Positions 14,197-22,702 are shown, numbered from the stretch's first letter. The stretch is 38,318 bases of DNA from T1Sed10-7 sp047921175 (GCA_047921175.1 JBLRWQ010000026.1:1-38318), one strand, 5' to 3'. Numbers and translations: made by a program. Notes: generated from the letters alone by a model not told the origin.

Positions 14197-15389
14197 GGCC
14201 GCGCGTGGGTCAGGGACCGTGCGATCACCACCCGCTGGATCTGGTTCGTGCCCTCCAGGATCTGCAGGACCTTCGCCTCGCGGAGGTACCGCTCGGCCGG
14301 CAGGTCGGTCGTGTAGCCGACCCCGCCGAGCACCTGGACCGCGTCGGAGGTGGTCTGCATGGCCGCGTCGGTGGCCGTCAGCTTGCTCATCGCCGCCACC
14401 CGGGTGATGGCCGCAGCATCGGGGTGTCCGTCGATCGTGGGCGCGTGGGCCCCGGCCGCGCTGGCCCGGTCACGCAGGCCCGCGGCCGCCAGGGTCAGCT
14501 GCCGGGCGGCCTCGGTCCGGGTGGCCATGTCCGCCAGCAGGAAGGCGACGCCCTGGAAGCGGGCGATGGGCTGGCCGAACTGCTGGCGGCTGCCCGCATG
14601 GTCGACCGCGAGCTCCAGCGCCGCCTGCGCCAGCCCGACCGCGCAGGCCGCGATGCCGAGCCGGCCGCCGTCCAACGCGGCCATGGCGATCGCGAACCCG
14701 CGTCCCTCCACGCCGCCGAGCAGCCGGTCGGCCGGGACGGGGGCGTCATCGAGGTGGAGCTGGGCCGTCGGGGAGGCCGCCAGGCCCATCTTGCGCTCCG
14801 GAGGCGCGACCGAGAGCCCCGGCTGGTCCGCGTCCAGCACGAACGCGCTGATGCCCTGGGCGCCCGCCGCACCGGTCCGGGCCATGACGACGTAGCGGTC
14901 GGCCACGCCGGCGTGCGTCACCCACGCCTTCGTGCCGGTCAGCCGGTAGACGTCGCCGTCACGCACCGCCCGCGTCGACAGCGCCGCGGCGTCGGAACCG
15001 GCACCGGGCTCCGACAGCGCGTAGGCCCCGAGGCGACGGCCGGCCACCAGGTCGCCGGCCAGCGCCGCACGCTGCTCGTCGGTGGCGAAGGTCACGATCG
15101 CCCAGGTGGCGAGGTGGTGGACGCTCACCCCCATCCCGACCGCCAGCGAGGCCTGCGCCAACGCCTCCACCACCTGCAGGGTCAGCCCCACCCGGGCCGC
15201 TCCCCCACCCACCTCGGTGCCGAAGGGCAGGCCGAGCACCCCGAGGGCGCCGAGCTCGTCGAAGACCTCGCGGGGGAACCGGGCCTGCCGTTCGTCCTCG
15301 GCGGCCCGCGGGGCGATGCGCTCCGCCGCGACACGACGCACGACGGCCAGCAGCTCGCGCTCCTCCGGCTCGAGCGCGGCGAGGCTCAC
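14193..15389 (-). CDS. Acyl-CoA dehydrogenase
   Basis: This FAD enzyme makes the alpha-beta double bond in an acyl-CoA. The 398-residue protein has the three expected parts: an N-terminal helical domain, a middle sheet domain with AYALSEPGAGSDAAAL and TGTKAWVTHAGVADRYVVMAR, and a C-terminal helical domain with QFGQPIARFQGVAFLLADM, QVLGGVGYT and ILEGTNQIQRVVIARSL, where the Glu is the catalytic base position of short- and medium-chain members. Chain length and exact substrate cannot be read. The GTG start overlaps the acetyltransferase stop (GTGA), and its stop overlaps the membrane protein start (GTGA). No electron-transfer flavoprotein gene is in the window. Confidence 0.93.
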   Translation of the reverse strand: MSLAALEPEERELLAVVRRVAAERIAPRAAEDERQARFPREVFDELGALGVLGLPFGTEVGGGAARVGLTLQVVEALAQASLAVGMGVSVHHLATWAIVTFATDEQRAALAGDLVAGRRLGAYALSEPGAGSDAAALSTRAVRDGDVYRLTGTKAWVTHAGVADRYVVMARTGAAGAQGISAFVLDADQPGLSVAPPERKMGLAASPTAQLHLDDAPVPADRLLGGVEGRGFAIAMAALDGGRLGIAACAVGLAQAALELAVDHAGSRQQFGQPIARFQGVAFLLADMATRTEAARQLTLAAAGLRDRASAAGAHAPTIDGHPDAAAITRVAAMSKLTATDAAMQTTSDAVQVLGGVGYTTDLPAERYLREAKVLQILEGTNQIQRVVIARSLTHARP

Positions 15390-15817
15390 CGGGGTGCCAC
15401 CTGCTCGGGCTCCAGCGACATCAGCACCCGGCGGGGCCGGTAGCCGAGGGCCTCCAGGAAGGCCCGCCCGGCCGCGTTGTCGGCCGCCACCGAGATCTCC
15501 ACCACCGGGACCCGGGTGTCACCGGCCCAGTCCTGGATCGCGGTGATGAGCGCCTCCCCGACACCGCGCCGACGCGCCTGCTGGCGGGCGAAGACGGGGC
15601 CGATCGTGCACCCGGAGGGCCGCAGCGTCCCGGCGGCGTAGCCGAGCGGCTCGCCGCCGTCGTCGACGGCCAACCAGAAGATGCCGCCCTGGGGCAGGGC
15701 CGGATCCGGGAGGGCCTCCAGGTCCTGCTCCTGTTCGTCCCGGTACTCCTGCGCGAGCGGCCGGATCTCCTCGATCCTGGCCCGGCGGATGCGGATCTGC
15801 TGCTGGTCCTCGCTCAT
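15386..15817 (-). CDS. GNAT-family N-acetyltransferase
   Basis: This 143-residue protein has the acetyl-CoA fold: LAVDDGGEPLGYAAGTL (beta 2-4), FARQQARRRGVGEALITAI with the acetyl-CoA loop R-x2-G-x-G/A, and EISVAADNAAGRAFLEALGYRPRRVLMSL, the typical GNAT end. The N terminus (MSEDQQQIRIRRARIEEIRP) is polar. The acceptor could be a small amine, a protein or an antibiotic, and cannot be assigned. ATG at 15817 follows GGGAGG at the right spacing. It sits 26 bases after pepQ and overlaps the acyl-CoA dehydrogenase start by four bases. Confidence 0.88.
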   Translation of the reverse strand: MSEDQQQIRIRRARIEEIRPLAQEYRDEQEQDLEALPDPALPQGGIFWLAVDDGGEPLGYAAGTLRPSGCTIGPVFARQQARRRGVGEALITAIQDWAGDTRVPVVEISVAADNAAGRAFLEALGYRPRRVLMSLEPEQVAPR

Positions 15818-15843
15818 GCGCTGCCTCCCACGGTCCTGGTCGC

Positions 15844-16938
15844 TCAGCCGGCCACGAGGACGTGGCGGGGACGCAGGTTGACCCGCTCCGCGCCGTCCTC
15901 GGTGACCAGCACGATGTCCTCGATGCGCATCCCGAAGCGCCCCGGTAGGTACAGGCCGGGCTCGATCGAGAAGGCCATGCCGGGCTCGAGCAGCTCGTCG
16001 TTCGTGCTGACGATGTAGGGATGCTCGTGGACCTCCAGCCCGATGCCGTGCCCGGTCCGGTGGATGAAGTGCTCCCCGTGGCCGGCGTCGGTGAGCACGC
16101 GGCGGGCGGCGGCGTCCACCTCGGCAGCGGCCACACCCGGCGCGACCGCGTCCACGGCCGCCTGCTGCGCCTCCTCGAGCAGCGCATGCAGCTCGAGGTA
16201 GCCCGCCGGGGCGGTCCCGACCACGTAGTTGCGGGTCGAGTCCGAGCAGTACCCGGCCCGGATGCCACCGATGTCGACCACGACCGCGTCGCCCTCGGTG
16301 AGCACGCGGTCGCTGAGCGCATGGTGGGGGGAGGCACCGTTCGGGCCCGAGCCGACGATCACGAAGGCGACCTCGTCGTGGTCGAGGAGGATCAGCTCCG
16401 CGATGTCCCGGCCGACCTCGCGTTCCGTGCGACCGGGCTCGAGCAGCCGGGGGACGTGCGCGTGCACCGCGTCGATGGCCGCCCCGACCGCACGCAGCGC
16501 GGCGAGCTCGTCGGCGTCCTTGACCGCGCGCAGGCGGCGCAGCACCGCCCCCCCGCTGGCCCAGCGGGTGGTGGGCAGGGCCGCCTGCAGCCGCAGGGTG
16601 AAGATCGTGAACAGCAGGTCCCCGAGGGCGACCTGCCCCGTGGCGCCGGCAGAGCGCAGGAGGTCGGCCACCCGCGCGATCGGCTCCTCGGTCTCCGACC
16701 AGGGCGCGAGCTCCACGAGGTCCGACGCACCGCTGGCCTCGGCGGCCGCGACCTCGAGCTCGGGCACGACCAGCGTCGGCGTCCCGGTGGCCGGCAGCAC
16801 GAGCAGGGTCAGCCGCTCCATGGCGAGGGCGTCGTAGCCGACGAGGTAGCGCAGGTCCGCCGACGGGCCGACGAGCAGCGCGTCGAGCCCGGCGTCCCGC
16901 AGCGCCGCCTGCGCCGCGCTCAGTCGTGGGGTCGTCAT
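15844..16938 (-). CDS. pepQ: M24 family Xaa-Pro dipeptidase (PepQ/PepE-like)
   Basis: This is a 364-residue metallopeptidase that would split proline-containing dipeptides. The creatinase-like N-terminal domain (ALLVGPSADLRYLVGYDALAMERLTLLVLP) is followed by the pita-bread domain with all five metal ligands: Asp in VVVDIGG and Asp in YCSDSTRNY, His in GHGIGLEVHEHPYI, Glu in FSIEPGLYL and Glu in MRIEDIVLVT. ATG at 16938 follows AGGAGG ideally. It heads the operon with the acetyltransferase and dehydrogenase. The related pepE lies near helY in Mycobacterium tuberculosis, so the link with the Pup-proteasome region is conserved and fits a role in finishing peptide breakdown. Confidence 0.93.
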   Translation of the reverse strand: MTTPRLSAAQAALRDAGLDALLVGPSADLRYLVGYDALAMERLTLLVLPATGTPTLVVPELEVAAAEASGASDLVELAPWSETEEPIARVADLLRSAGATGQVALGDLLFTIFTLRLQAALPTTRWASGGAVLRRLRAVKDADELAALRAVGAAIDAVHAHVPRLLEPGRTEREVGRDIAELILLDHDEVAFVIVGSGPNGASPHHALSDRVLTEGDAVVVDIGGIRAGYCSDSTRNYVVGTAPAGYLELHALLEEAQQAAVDAVAPGVAAAEVDAAARRVLTDAGHGEHFIHRTGHGIGLEVHEHPYIVSTNDELLEPGMAFSIEPGLYLPGRFGMRIEDIVLVTEDGAERVNLRPRHVLVAG

Positions 16939-16958
16939 CGCGTCCTCCTGCCTCTCGC

Positions 16959-16964
16959 AGCCTA
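16959..16964 (-). promoter_or_regulatory. Candidate -10 (TAGGCT) for the pepQ operon
   Basis: The minus-strand block GACCGTTAGGCTGCG is an exact copy of that before the SRPBCC operon. TAGGCT lies 21 bases before the pepQ ATG, giving a leader of about 15 bases that still holds the AGGAGG site. No clear -35. Confidence 0.45.
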
Positions 16965-16973
16965 ACGGTCCCG

Positions 16974-17900
16974 TCAGAGCTTGAACCGGAGCACCTGGGG
17001 CAGCACGTCGATGTGCGCGGGGGTGGTGCCGAGGTACTCGCCGTCCGCCTCGATGTCGACAGGCCGGGCGGTGGTGACCGCGACCCGTCGTGACGACCAC
17101 TCGCGGACGTCCGCCCGGGCCAGGTGCGCACCGGTGCGCAGCTGCGGCTGGGCCCGGATCACGTCGATCGGGTGCCCGCCCCAGGACTGGACGTTGAGCA
17201 CGCCGTCCGACGGCAGGGCACGCGGTGCCACCTTCAGGCCGCCGCCGTAGAACTGCCCGTTCGCGATGACCACGTTGCAGACCGGCTCACGCACGCTGCC
17301 GCCGTCCACCTCGACACGGGTGTCGATGCGTCGGAAGCGCGGGACCGCGCCGACGATCGCCAGCGCGTACCGGGCCGAGCCGACCCGCCGCGGGAGGCGG
17401 TTGGCGAGGCGCGCGACCGAGCCGCCGTAGCCGACCTCGGCGACGTTCGCGAACAGCCGGGTCTGCTCGCCGCCGTCGACGGCGCGGAAGCGGATCCGGC
17501 CCAGGTCGATCCGGGTGGTGGCGTCCGTGACGAGGTGGCGCGCGAGGGTCTCGGGTGGCCGGTCCAACCCGAAGGTCCGGAGCAGGTCACAGCCGCTGCC
17601 GCCGGCGACCACACCCAGGATCGGATCGTCGCCACGCACCTGCCCGGTCCCGGCGTCGACGAGGCCGTTGACGACCTCGTGCACGGTGCCGTCGCCACCG
17701 ACCGCGATGACGTACCCCCGGCCGTCCTCGGCCGCCCGACGGGCGAGCTCGGTGGCGTGCCCGGGCGCGGCCGTCATCGTCAGGTCCGGGGCGAGCCCCC
17801 CGCTCCGCAGCGCCGCGACGAGCCGGCCCAGCACGCCGCCGTCGGCGCGACCGGCGGAGGGGTTGGCGATCACGAGCGGGGTCGGCAGGGCCACGGTCAC
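16974..17900 (-). CDS. Diacylglycerol kinase-like lipid kinase (YegS/BmrU type)
   Basis: This 308-residue protein has the diacylglycerol kinase catalytic fold. PLVIANPSAGRADGGVLGRL near the start and YVIAVGGDGTVHEVVNGLVDAG, with the GGDGT nucleotide-binding motif, are clear, followed by GVVAGGSGCDLLRTFGL and the C-terminal sheet domain with VSRWTA-free beta strands ending in DIEADGEYLGTTPAHIDVLPQVLRFKL. It likely phosphorylates a lipid alcohol for phospholipid turnover; actinobacterial members can also make phosphatidylinositol mannoside precursors, so the lipid is uncertain. The GTG start overlaps the helY stop (GTGA). It ends 35 bases before the pepQ start. Confidence 0.88.
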   Translation of the reverse strand: MTVALPTPLVIANPSAGRADGGVLGRLVAALRSGGLAPDLTMTAAPGHATELARRAAEDGRGYVIAVGGDGTVHEVVNGLVDAGTGQVRGDDPILGVVAGGSGCDLLRTFGLDRPPETLARHLVTDATTRIDLGRIRFRAVDGGEQTRLFANVAEVGYGGSVARLANRLPRRVGSARYALAIVGAVPRFRRIDTRVEVDGGSVREPVCNVVIANGQFYGGGLKVAPRALPSDGVLNVQSWGGHPIDVIRAQPQLRTGAHLARADVREWSSRRVAVTTARPVDIEADGEYLGTTPAHIDVLPQVLRFKL

Positions 17901-20653
17901 GCCTCCACGATCCCGCGCCGGAGCGCGTCGACGGCCTCGTGCGAGCGGGCGGCGACCGGCTCGTGCCCGACGCTGCGCAGCTGCCCGAGGAGGTCCGCGA
18001 TCTGCTTGATCATGCGCACGAAGTCCCCGCCGGTCAGATCCAGGGTCCCGAGCGCCTGGTCGAGGTCGGCCCCAGCCGCCCAGCGGTAGGCCGCCGCGAC
18101 GAACCCCGCATCGAGCTCCCGGAGCGTGGACCGTAGCCCCGCGGCCCGTTCCCGGGCACGCAGCTCCTCCGCCAGGTCCAGGACCGATTCGGTCGCCTCC
18201 TCCAGCGCGAAGGTGGGCAGGACCACGCGCGTGCTGGGCTCCCCACCCCGCGGCTCGTACAGGAACAGGGCGGCCAGGCCGGCCAGCTCGTCGGCGTCGA
18301 GGTCATCGAGGAGCCCGCGTCGCAGCGCCTCGGCGACGAGCAGGTCCACCTCGCTGTAGATGCCGGCCAGGCGCAGACCCTCATCGGTGGGTGCCGGCCG
18401 CTCGTCGACGTAGCCGAGCTCGGTCAGCACCCGCAGGATGCGGTGGAGCTGGCGGACCAGCGAGCCGGTGGCCCGGCGGACCTCCTCGCGTAGTCGGCCG
18501 GCCTCGTCCTCGAGGTCGTCGGCACGGTGCTGCCAGCGTTCGTGCTCGGCGCGGTCGGGGCAGCGGTGGCAGGGATGGGCACGCAGCTCGGCGCGCAGCG
18601 CCGCCACCTCGGCGGTGGGGCCCTGCCGGGCCGGATCGTCCGCCGCCGCGTCCACGGCGGCGGGGGGCGTCTCCTCGAGCGCCGGCGGGTCGAGGCCCCG
18701 CAGCATCGCGGCGACCTGCTTGCGGTAGTCCCCCTGGCGGGGGTTGCCGCGGCCGGGCAGGCGGACGCGCTCGACCGGGGTCGGGGGCCGGTCCAGCTCG
18801 CGCGGGCCGACCTTGGTCAGGGCGCGCTCGTCGGTGACGATCTGCGCGATCGGTGTGCCGGCGCGGGTCAGCTGGACGCCGACCACCGCGGCGAGGCCGC
18901 GACGGCCGGCCCAGGGCAGGTGCAGCACGTCGCCGGGCTCCAGGCCGGCGATGGCCGTACGCAGGGCCTGCTCGCCGGCCTGGCGGCGGGCGCGGGCCTG
19001 CTCCTTCTCCTGCCGGGACAGCTCGCGACGCACGGCCCAGTAGGCGCCCCAGTCCCCCAGCTCGCAGGTCAGGTGCCGGGCGTAGCCGGCCAGCCCGTCG
19101 TCCAGCTCGGTCAGCCGCGCCACCCGGGCCTCGACCTTGCGGTCGGCCTCGAACTGCGCGAAGGAGGCCCCGAGCAGCGCCTCGGCCTGCGCGAGGTCGT
19201 GGCGGCGCAGCAGGTTCACGGCCATGTTGTAGGACGGCTCGAAGGAGCTGCGCAGCGGGTAGGTCCGGGTGCCGACCAGGCCGGCGACCGTGCGGAAGTC
19301 GAGGTCGCGCTGGTGGAGCACCACCGCGTGGCCGACCCGGTCGATGCCCCGCCGGCCGGCACGGCCCGTCAGCTGCGTGTACTCCCCCGGGGTGAGCAGG
19401 ACGTGGGACTCCCCGTTCCACTTCTCCAGCCGTTCCAGCACCACGGTGCGGGCCGGCATGTTGATGCCGAGCGCGAGGGTCTCGGTGGCGACGACCACCT
19501 TCAGCAGGCCGCGCTGGAACAGGACCTCCACGCACTCCTTGAAGGCCGGCACCATCCCGGCATGGTGGGCCGCGATGCCGTCGATCGCGCGGGCCCGGAA
19601 GGCCGCGAAGTCGAGCACCTCGAGGTCGGCGGCCGGCAGGTCGCCGAGCAGCGTGTCGACCAGCGTCGCGATGTCGTCGCGTTCGGTCGGGTTGGTGAGC
19701 CGGACCCCGGCCCGGGCGAGCTGCTCGACGGCGTCCTCGCAGCCCTTGCGCGAGAACACGAACACGATCGCCGGCAGCCATTGCCGCGCGGCCAGCTCGT
19801 CGACCACCTGCGGTCGGCTCGGCCAGCGCAGGCGGACCGACGGCGCCTGGCGCCGGCCGCGGTTGGACACGCGGTTGCGTTGGCTGGCCCGGCGCTCGAG
19901 CATCAGCACGTCCGGGTTCGCCACCCCGGCCAGCGCCTGCGACGCGCGGTCGCGGTGCTCGCGGCTGGCGCCACCCTTCTTCCCGGCCCGGAAGGTGTCG
20001 TAGATGCGGTCGTTGACGAAGTAGTGGTGGCGCAGCGGGACAGGCCGGGACTCCTCCAGGATCAGCTCGCAGCCGCGCCCGTCGCCGGCCGGTCCGGTGG
20101 AGCGGACCTCGTCGAGCCAGCGGCCGAAGCCCTCGGCGTTGGAGACCGTGGCCGACAGCGACACCAGCTGCACGCTGGCGGGCAGCTGGACGATGACCTC
20201 CTCCCACACCGCGCCGCGCGAGCGGTCGGCGAGGTAGTGCACCTCGTCGAGCACGACGTAGCGCAGGCCGTGCAGGGTGCGGGAGGCCTCGTAGATCATG
20301 TTGCGCAGCACCTCGGTGGTCATCACGACCACCGGGGCGCTCCCGTTGATGGAGCGGTCGCCGGTCAGCAGCCCGACCTGCTCCCGGCCGTAGCGTGCGG
20401 CGAGGTCGCGGTACTTCTGGTTCGACAGGGCCTTGATCGGCGTGGTGTAGAAGGTCTTGCCGCCACGGCGCAGCACGTCGTGGCAGGCGAACTCGCCCAC
20501 CACGGTCTTGCCCGCGCCGGTGGGGGCGGCCACCAGCACCGACCGCCCGCGCCCCAGCGCCTCGATGGCCTGCTCCTGGAACGCGTCCGGTGGGAAGCCG
20601 AGCCCGTCGAGGAACGCCGTCACGCTGGCGCTGTGATCTGGGCTCGGCTCCAC
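17897..20653 (-). CDS. helY: Ski2/Mtr4-like DEAD/DEAH helicase HelY
   Basis: This 918-residue ATP-dependent RNA helicase relates to Mtr4 and Ski2 of the exosome. Motifs are in order: LVAAPTGAGKTVVGEFA (Walker A, Lys49), TTPIKALSNQKYRDL, VVLDEVHYLADR (DEVH box), LVSLSATVSN, IVFVFSRKGCE, LATETLALGINMPARTVVLE-like text at VVATETLALGINMPARTVV, and YTQLTGRAGRRGID (motif VI). A cysteine pair in AHPCHRCPDRAEH lies in the insert, and the C-terminal part (LAGIYSEVDLLVAEALRRGLLDDLDADELAGLAALF) is the DSHCT domain. The length compares with about 900 in mycobacterial HelY. GTG at 20653 is the start. It couples to the lipid kinase by GTGA, and its place after tatC is the conserved order. Confidence 0.95.
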   Translation of the reverse strand: MEPSPDHSASVTAFLDGLGFPPDAFQEQAIEALGRGRSVLVAAPTGAGKTVVGEFACHDVLRRGGKTFYTTPIKALSNQKYRDLAARYGREQVGLLTGDRSINGSAPVVVMTTEVLRNMIYEASRTLHGLRYVVLDEVHYLADRSRGAVWEEVIVQLPASVQLVSLSATVSNAEGFGRWLDEVRSTGPAGDGRGCELILEESRPVPLRHHYFVNDRIYDTFRAGKKGGASREHRDRASQALAGVANPDVLMLERRASQRNRVSNRGRRQAPSVRLRWPSRPQVVDELAARQWLPAIVFVFSRKGCEDAVEQLARAGVRLTNPTERDDIATLVDTLLGDLPAADLEVLDFAAFRARAIDGIAAHHAGMVPAFKECVEVLFQRGLLKVVVATETLALGINMPARTVVLERLEKWNGESHVLLTPGEYTQLTGRAGRRGIDRVGHAVVLHQRDLDFRTVAGLVGTRTYPLRSSFEPSYNMAVNLLRRHDLAQAEALLGASFAQFEADRKVEARVARLTELDDGLAGYARHLTCELGDWGAYWAVRRELSRQEKEQARARRQAGEQALRTAIAGLEPGDVLHLPWAGRRGLAAVVGVQLTRAGTPIAQIVTDERALTKVGPRELDRPPTPVERVRLPGRGNPRQGDYRKQVAAMLRGLDPPALEETPPAAVDAAADDPARQGPTAEVAALRAELRAHPCHRCPDRAEHERWQHRADDLEDEAGRLREEVRRATGSLVRQLHRILRVLTELGYVDERPAPTDEGLRLAGIYSEVDLLVAEALRRGLLDDLDADELAGLAALFLYEPRGGEPSTRVVLPTFALEEATESVLDLAEELRARERAAGLRSTLRELDAGFVAAAYRWAAGADLDQALGTLDLTGGDFVRMIKQIADLLGQLRSVGHEPVAARSHEAVDALRRGIVEA

Positions 20654-20693
20654 GCTGCGTCGATCCCCGGCGTCGGTGGTGGCGGTCGGGGGG

Positions 20694-20699
20694 AGACTA
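20694..20699 (-). promoter_or_regulatory. Candidate -10 (TAGTCT) for helY
   Basis: On the minus strand GTAGTCT fits the window's recurring GTAGNCT element. It lies 41 bases before the helY GTG in the 83-base gap, the same distance as in the SRPBCC operon. No clear -35. Confidence 0.4.
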
Positions 20700-20736
20700 C
20701 GTCGTGGCGAGCGGCGCGACGCGCAGGGCGCCGTGC

Positions 20737-21369
20737 TCAGCCGCGGCCGTCGAGGAAGTCGCGGAGCGGGGGCAGCGGCGCGACGTCGGTCCGCGTCCCC
20801 GACAGGTCCGCGACCGAGGCCCGCGCGCTGGCGGTCAGTTGCTCGGAGCGGTCGCGCAGGCGACCCACCTCGGTGGTCAGGTCCCGTCGGTGCAGCTCAT
20901 CCTCGACGCTCGCGGCATGCCCCAGCACCTCGACGGCATCCCGTGACAGGCTCACCGCCGCGATCAGCTGCCGCTGCACGGGCCGTGCCGCCGGCGGGAC
21001 GTCCCCGGCCGCCAGCCGGACCAGCGCCTGGTCGTACGCGGTCAGCCAGGCCTCGAGGTGCGTGCGGACCGGCTCGCGGTCCCCATCGCGGCGCAGGGCC
21101 ACGAGCGCGTCGCTGACCGACAGCCGGGCCTCGGTCGAGGAGGTCCAGATGCCGTCGGCGTCCAGGGCCAGCGGCAGGACGTCGGTCTCGATCGCATGCC
21201 GGGCCTCGGCCTCGCTGCCGGGGGCCAGGGCCCGGCCGAGCAGGGCACCGACGGCAAGGGCCACGAGCGCGACGGCGAGCAGCGGCCCGAGACGGACCCG
21301 ACGGGCCAGCAGCTGCAACCGGTTGCGACCGGTGACCGGTGGCGGGGCGGGTGCGGACGTCGCCGTCAT
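20737..21369 (-). CDS. Membrane-anchored helical protein, unknown function
   Basis: This 210-residue protein has a basic cytosolic N terminus (TGRNRLQLLARRVR), one membrane helix (residues about 27-48, LGPLLAVALVALAVGALLGR), and an outside domain that is helical throughout, with DALVALRRDGDREPVRTHLEAWLTAYDQALVRLA and RQLIAAVSLSRDAVEVLGHAASVEDELHRRDL. I recognise no family; the outer part looks like a sensor-type or lipoprotein-like helical bundle. ATG at 21369 overlaps the tatC stop (ATGA), so it is translated with tatC. In Mycobacterium a membrane protein (Rv2091c) occupies a similar place near helY, so it may be a diverged equivalent, though I cannot show homology. Confidence 0.7.
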   Translation of the reverse strand: MTATSAPAPPPVTGRNRLQLLARRVRLGPLLAVALVALAVGALLGRALAPGSEAEARHAIETDVLPLALDADGIWTSSTEARLSVSDALVALRRDGDREPVRTHLEAWLTAYDQALVRLAAGDVPPAARPVQRQLIAAVSLSRDAVEVLGHAASVEDELHRRDLTTEVGRLRDRSEQLTASARASVADLSGTRTDVAPLPPLRDFLDGRG

Positions 21370-22133
21370 GCCTCCCGCCGGCGTCGTCGCCGGCCGACGA
21401 CCCAGGCGAACAGGATCGAGGCCTCGTAGAACAGCAGCATCGGAGCGGAGACGGCCAGCAGGGTGACCGCGTCGGTGGTCGGGGTGACCAGGGCCGCGAG
21501 CGTGACCATCGCCACCGCGGCGTAGGGACGGCCCCGCTTGAGGCTGGAGTGATCGAGCACCCCGACCAGCACCAGCGCGGTGAGCACGAGCGGGAGCTCG
21601 AAGACCATCGCGAACGCCAGGCACATGCGCAGGAAGAACGACAGGTACTCCGTCGCCGACAGGAAGGCCTCGATGCGGGGGCCGCCCATGGCGAGCAGCA
21701 CGGTCAGGGCCTGCGGGATGATGAGGTAGGCGAACACGATGCCTGCCGCGAGCATGACCTGGCTGAGCACGACGAAGGGCAGGGTGAAGCGGCGCTCCCG
21801 CGCCGTGAGCCCCGGGGTGATGAAGCGCCACAGCTGGTAGAAGATCACGGGCCCACCGAGGAACAGCCCCATCACCATGGACGCGCGGATGCGGACGGAG
21901 AAGGGCTCCAGGGGGCGCAGCGCGATCAGGTTGCACGTCTCGCGCCCGTCGCCGAGCACGCGGCAGTACGGGTCGACGAGCAGGTCCAGCACGTACGGGA
22001 AGACGACGTAGCCGATCGCCGTGCCGATGGCCAGGGCGATGGCGGCACGCAGGAGCCTCGTCCGGAGCTCCCGGAGGTGCTCGATGAGGCTCATCTCCCC
22101 CGCGAGTCGGGGGGTGGAGGGCTCCTCCTCCAC
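21366..22133 (-). CDS. tatC: Sec-independent protein translocase TatC
   Basis: TatC is the six-helix receptor of twin-arginine signal peptides. The 255 residues show MSLIEHLRELRTRLLRAAIALAIGT (the amphipathic N terminus and helix 1), LRPLEPFSVRIRASMVMGLFLGGPVIFYQLWRFITPGLTARERR with the family signature PxExF...W.FI.PGL, and FRMCLAFAMVFELPLVLT, followed by helices 5-6 and an Arg-rich tail. The listed start is a GTG with a poor upstream site; the ATG at 22094 (MSLIEHLRELR) is a credible alternative. It lies 8 bases after tatA and overlaps the next gene by ATGA. TatB is not in this window. Confidence 0.94.
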   Translation of the reverse strand: MEEEPSTPRLAGEMSLIEHLRELRTRLLRAAIALAIGTAIGYVVFPYVLDLLVDPYCRVLGDGRETCNLIALRPLEPFSVRIRASMVMGLFLGGPVIFYQLWRFITPGLTARERRFTLPFVVLSQVMLAAGIVFAYLIIPQALTVLLAMGGPRIEAFLSATEYLSFFLRMCLAFAMVFELPLVLTALVLVGVLDHSSLKRGRPYAAVAMVTLAALVTPTTDAVTLLAVSAPMLLFYEASILFAWVVGRRRRRREA

Positions 22134-22141
22134 GGGGACCG

Positions 22142-22354
22142 TCAGTGCCCGGTGTCGTGATCGGTCTCCGCGGACCGGGGCGTGCTGTCGTCAGCCCCGT
22201 CCCCGCCCTCGTCCTCGTCCTCGTCCTTGGTCGCCTGGCGGAACTCCTTGATGGAGGTCCCGATCGAGCTGGCGAGGCCGGGCAGCCGCTTCGCGCCGAA
22301 CAGCACGAGCACGATCACGAGGATGATGACGAGTTCCGGTGCGCTCAACCGCAT
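22142..22354 (-). CDS. tatA: Sec-independent protein translocase TatA
   Basis: This 70-residue protein forms the Tat pore. It has the family pattern: a single N-terminal helix (LSAPELVIILVIVLVLF), the hinge GAKRLPGLASSIGTSIKEFR forming the amphipathic helix, and an acidic disordered tail (KDEDEDEGGDGADD). ATG at 22354 follows AGAGGGG 7 bases earlier. It starts the tatA-tatC-helical protein group; the -10 candidate lies over the stop codon of the preceding small gene. The tatA-tatC order beside pafC and helY is the conserved actinobacterial one, though here two small genes separate it from pafC. Confidence 0.94.
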   Translation of the reverse strand: MRLSAPELVIILVIVLVLFGAKRLPGLASSIGTSIKEFRQATKDEDEDEGGDGADDSTPRSAETDHDTGH

Positions 22355-22384
22355 GACAGGACCCCTCTGCTCGTCTGAGCCATC

Positions 22385-22390
22385 AGCCTA
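22385..22390 (-). promoter_or_regulatory. Candidate -10 (TAGGCT) for tatAC
   Basis: GGTAGGCTG on the minus strand, 31 bases before the tatA ATG, matches the recurring element. Its TAG is also the stop codon of the small membrane gene, so the match may partly be chance. Confidence 0.3.
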
Positions 22391-22642
22391 CCACCGGCGC
22401 GGACCGGTGGCCCGGGAGGTCCGCAGCCGGTCGAGCCCGTCCCCGAGCCGATCCAGCTCCCGACCCGTCACGACCTGGTGCTCGGCGATGGCCGCGGAGG
22501 CCTCGCCGAGGCGCTCCGTCGCACGCGTCGCCTCCTCGATCGCCCGGCCGGCCCGCTGCACCGTCACGGCCGCGAGCACGACGAGCCAGAGGACGGTGCC
22601 GACGGCACCGACCACGAGGGCGATCGCGGCGGCGTTGCTCAT
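22388..22642 (-). CDS. Small single-pass membrane protein
   Basis: This 84-residue protein has one membrane helix near the N terminus (AAIALVVGAVGTVLWLVVLAAVTV, residues about 4-27) and a cytosolic helix with heptad character (IEEATRATERLGEASAAIAEHQVVTGRELDRLGDGLDRLRTS). It resembles DUF948-like membrane coiled-coil proteins, without a firm match. ATG at 22642 is chosen because GGAGG lies 8 bases before it; an upstream GTG at 22657 would run over that site. It lies between the zinc-ribbon gene and tatA with its own -10 candidate, and its TAG stop overlaps the tatA promoter candidate. Confidence 0.7.
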   Translation of the reverse strand: MSNAAAIALVVGAVGTVLWLVVLAAVTVQRAGRAIEEATRATERLGEASAAIAEHQVVTGRELDRLGDGLDRLRTSRATGPRRW

Positions 22643-22669
22643 CCCGGGGACCTCCACGGCGGTGCTGGC

Positions 22670-22682
22670 AGCCTACCGGTAG
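22670..22682 (-). promoter_or_regulatory. Candidate -10 with overlapping palindrome before the small membrane gene
   Basis: TAGGCT at 22675-22670 is 28 bases before the ATG at 22642. The 10-base palindrome CTACCGGTAG (22673-22682) overlaps its upstream half. A protein on the palindrome would block polymerase. No -35 is clear. Confidence 0.4.
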
Positions 22683-22702
22683 CCCCGGCCGGCCCCACCG
22701 GC

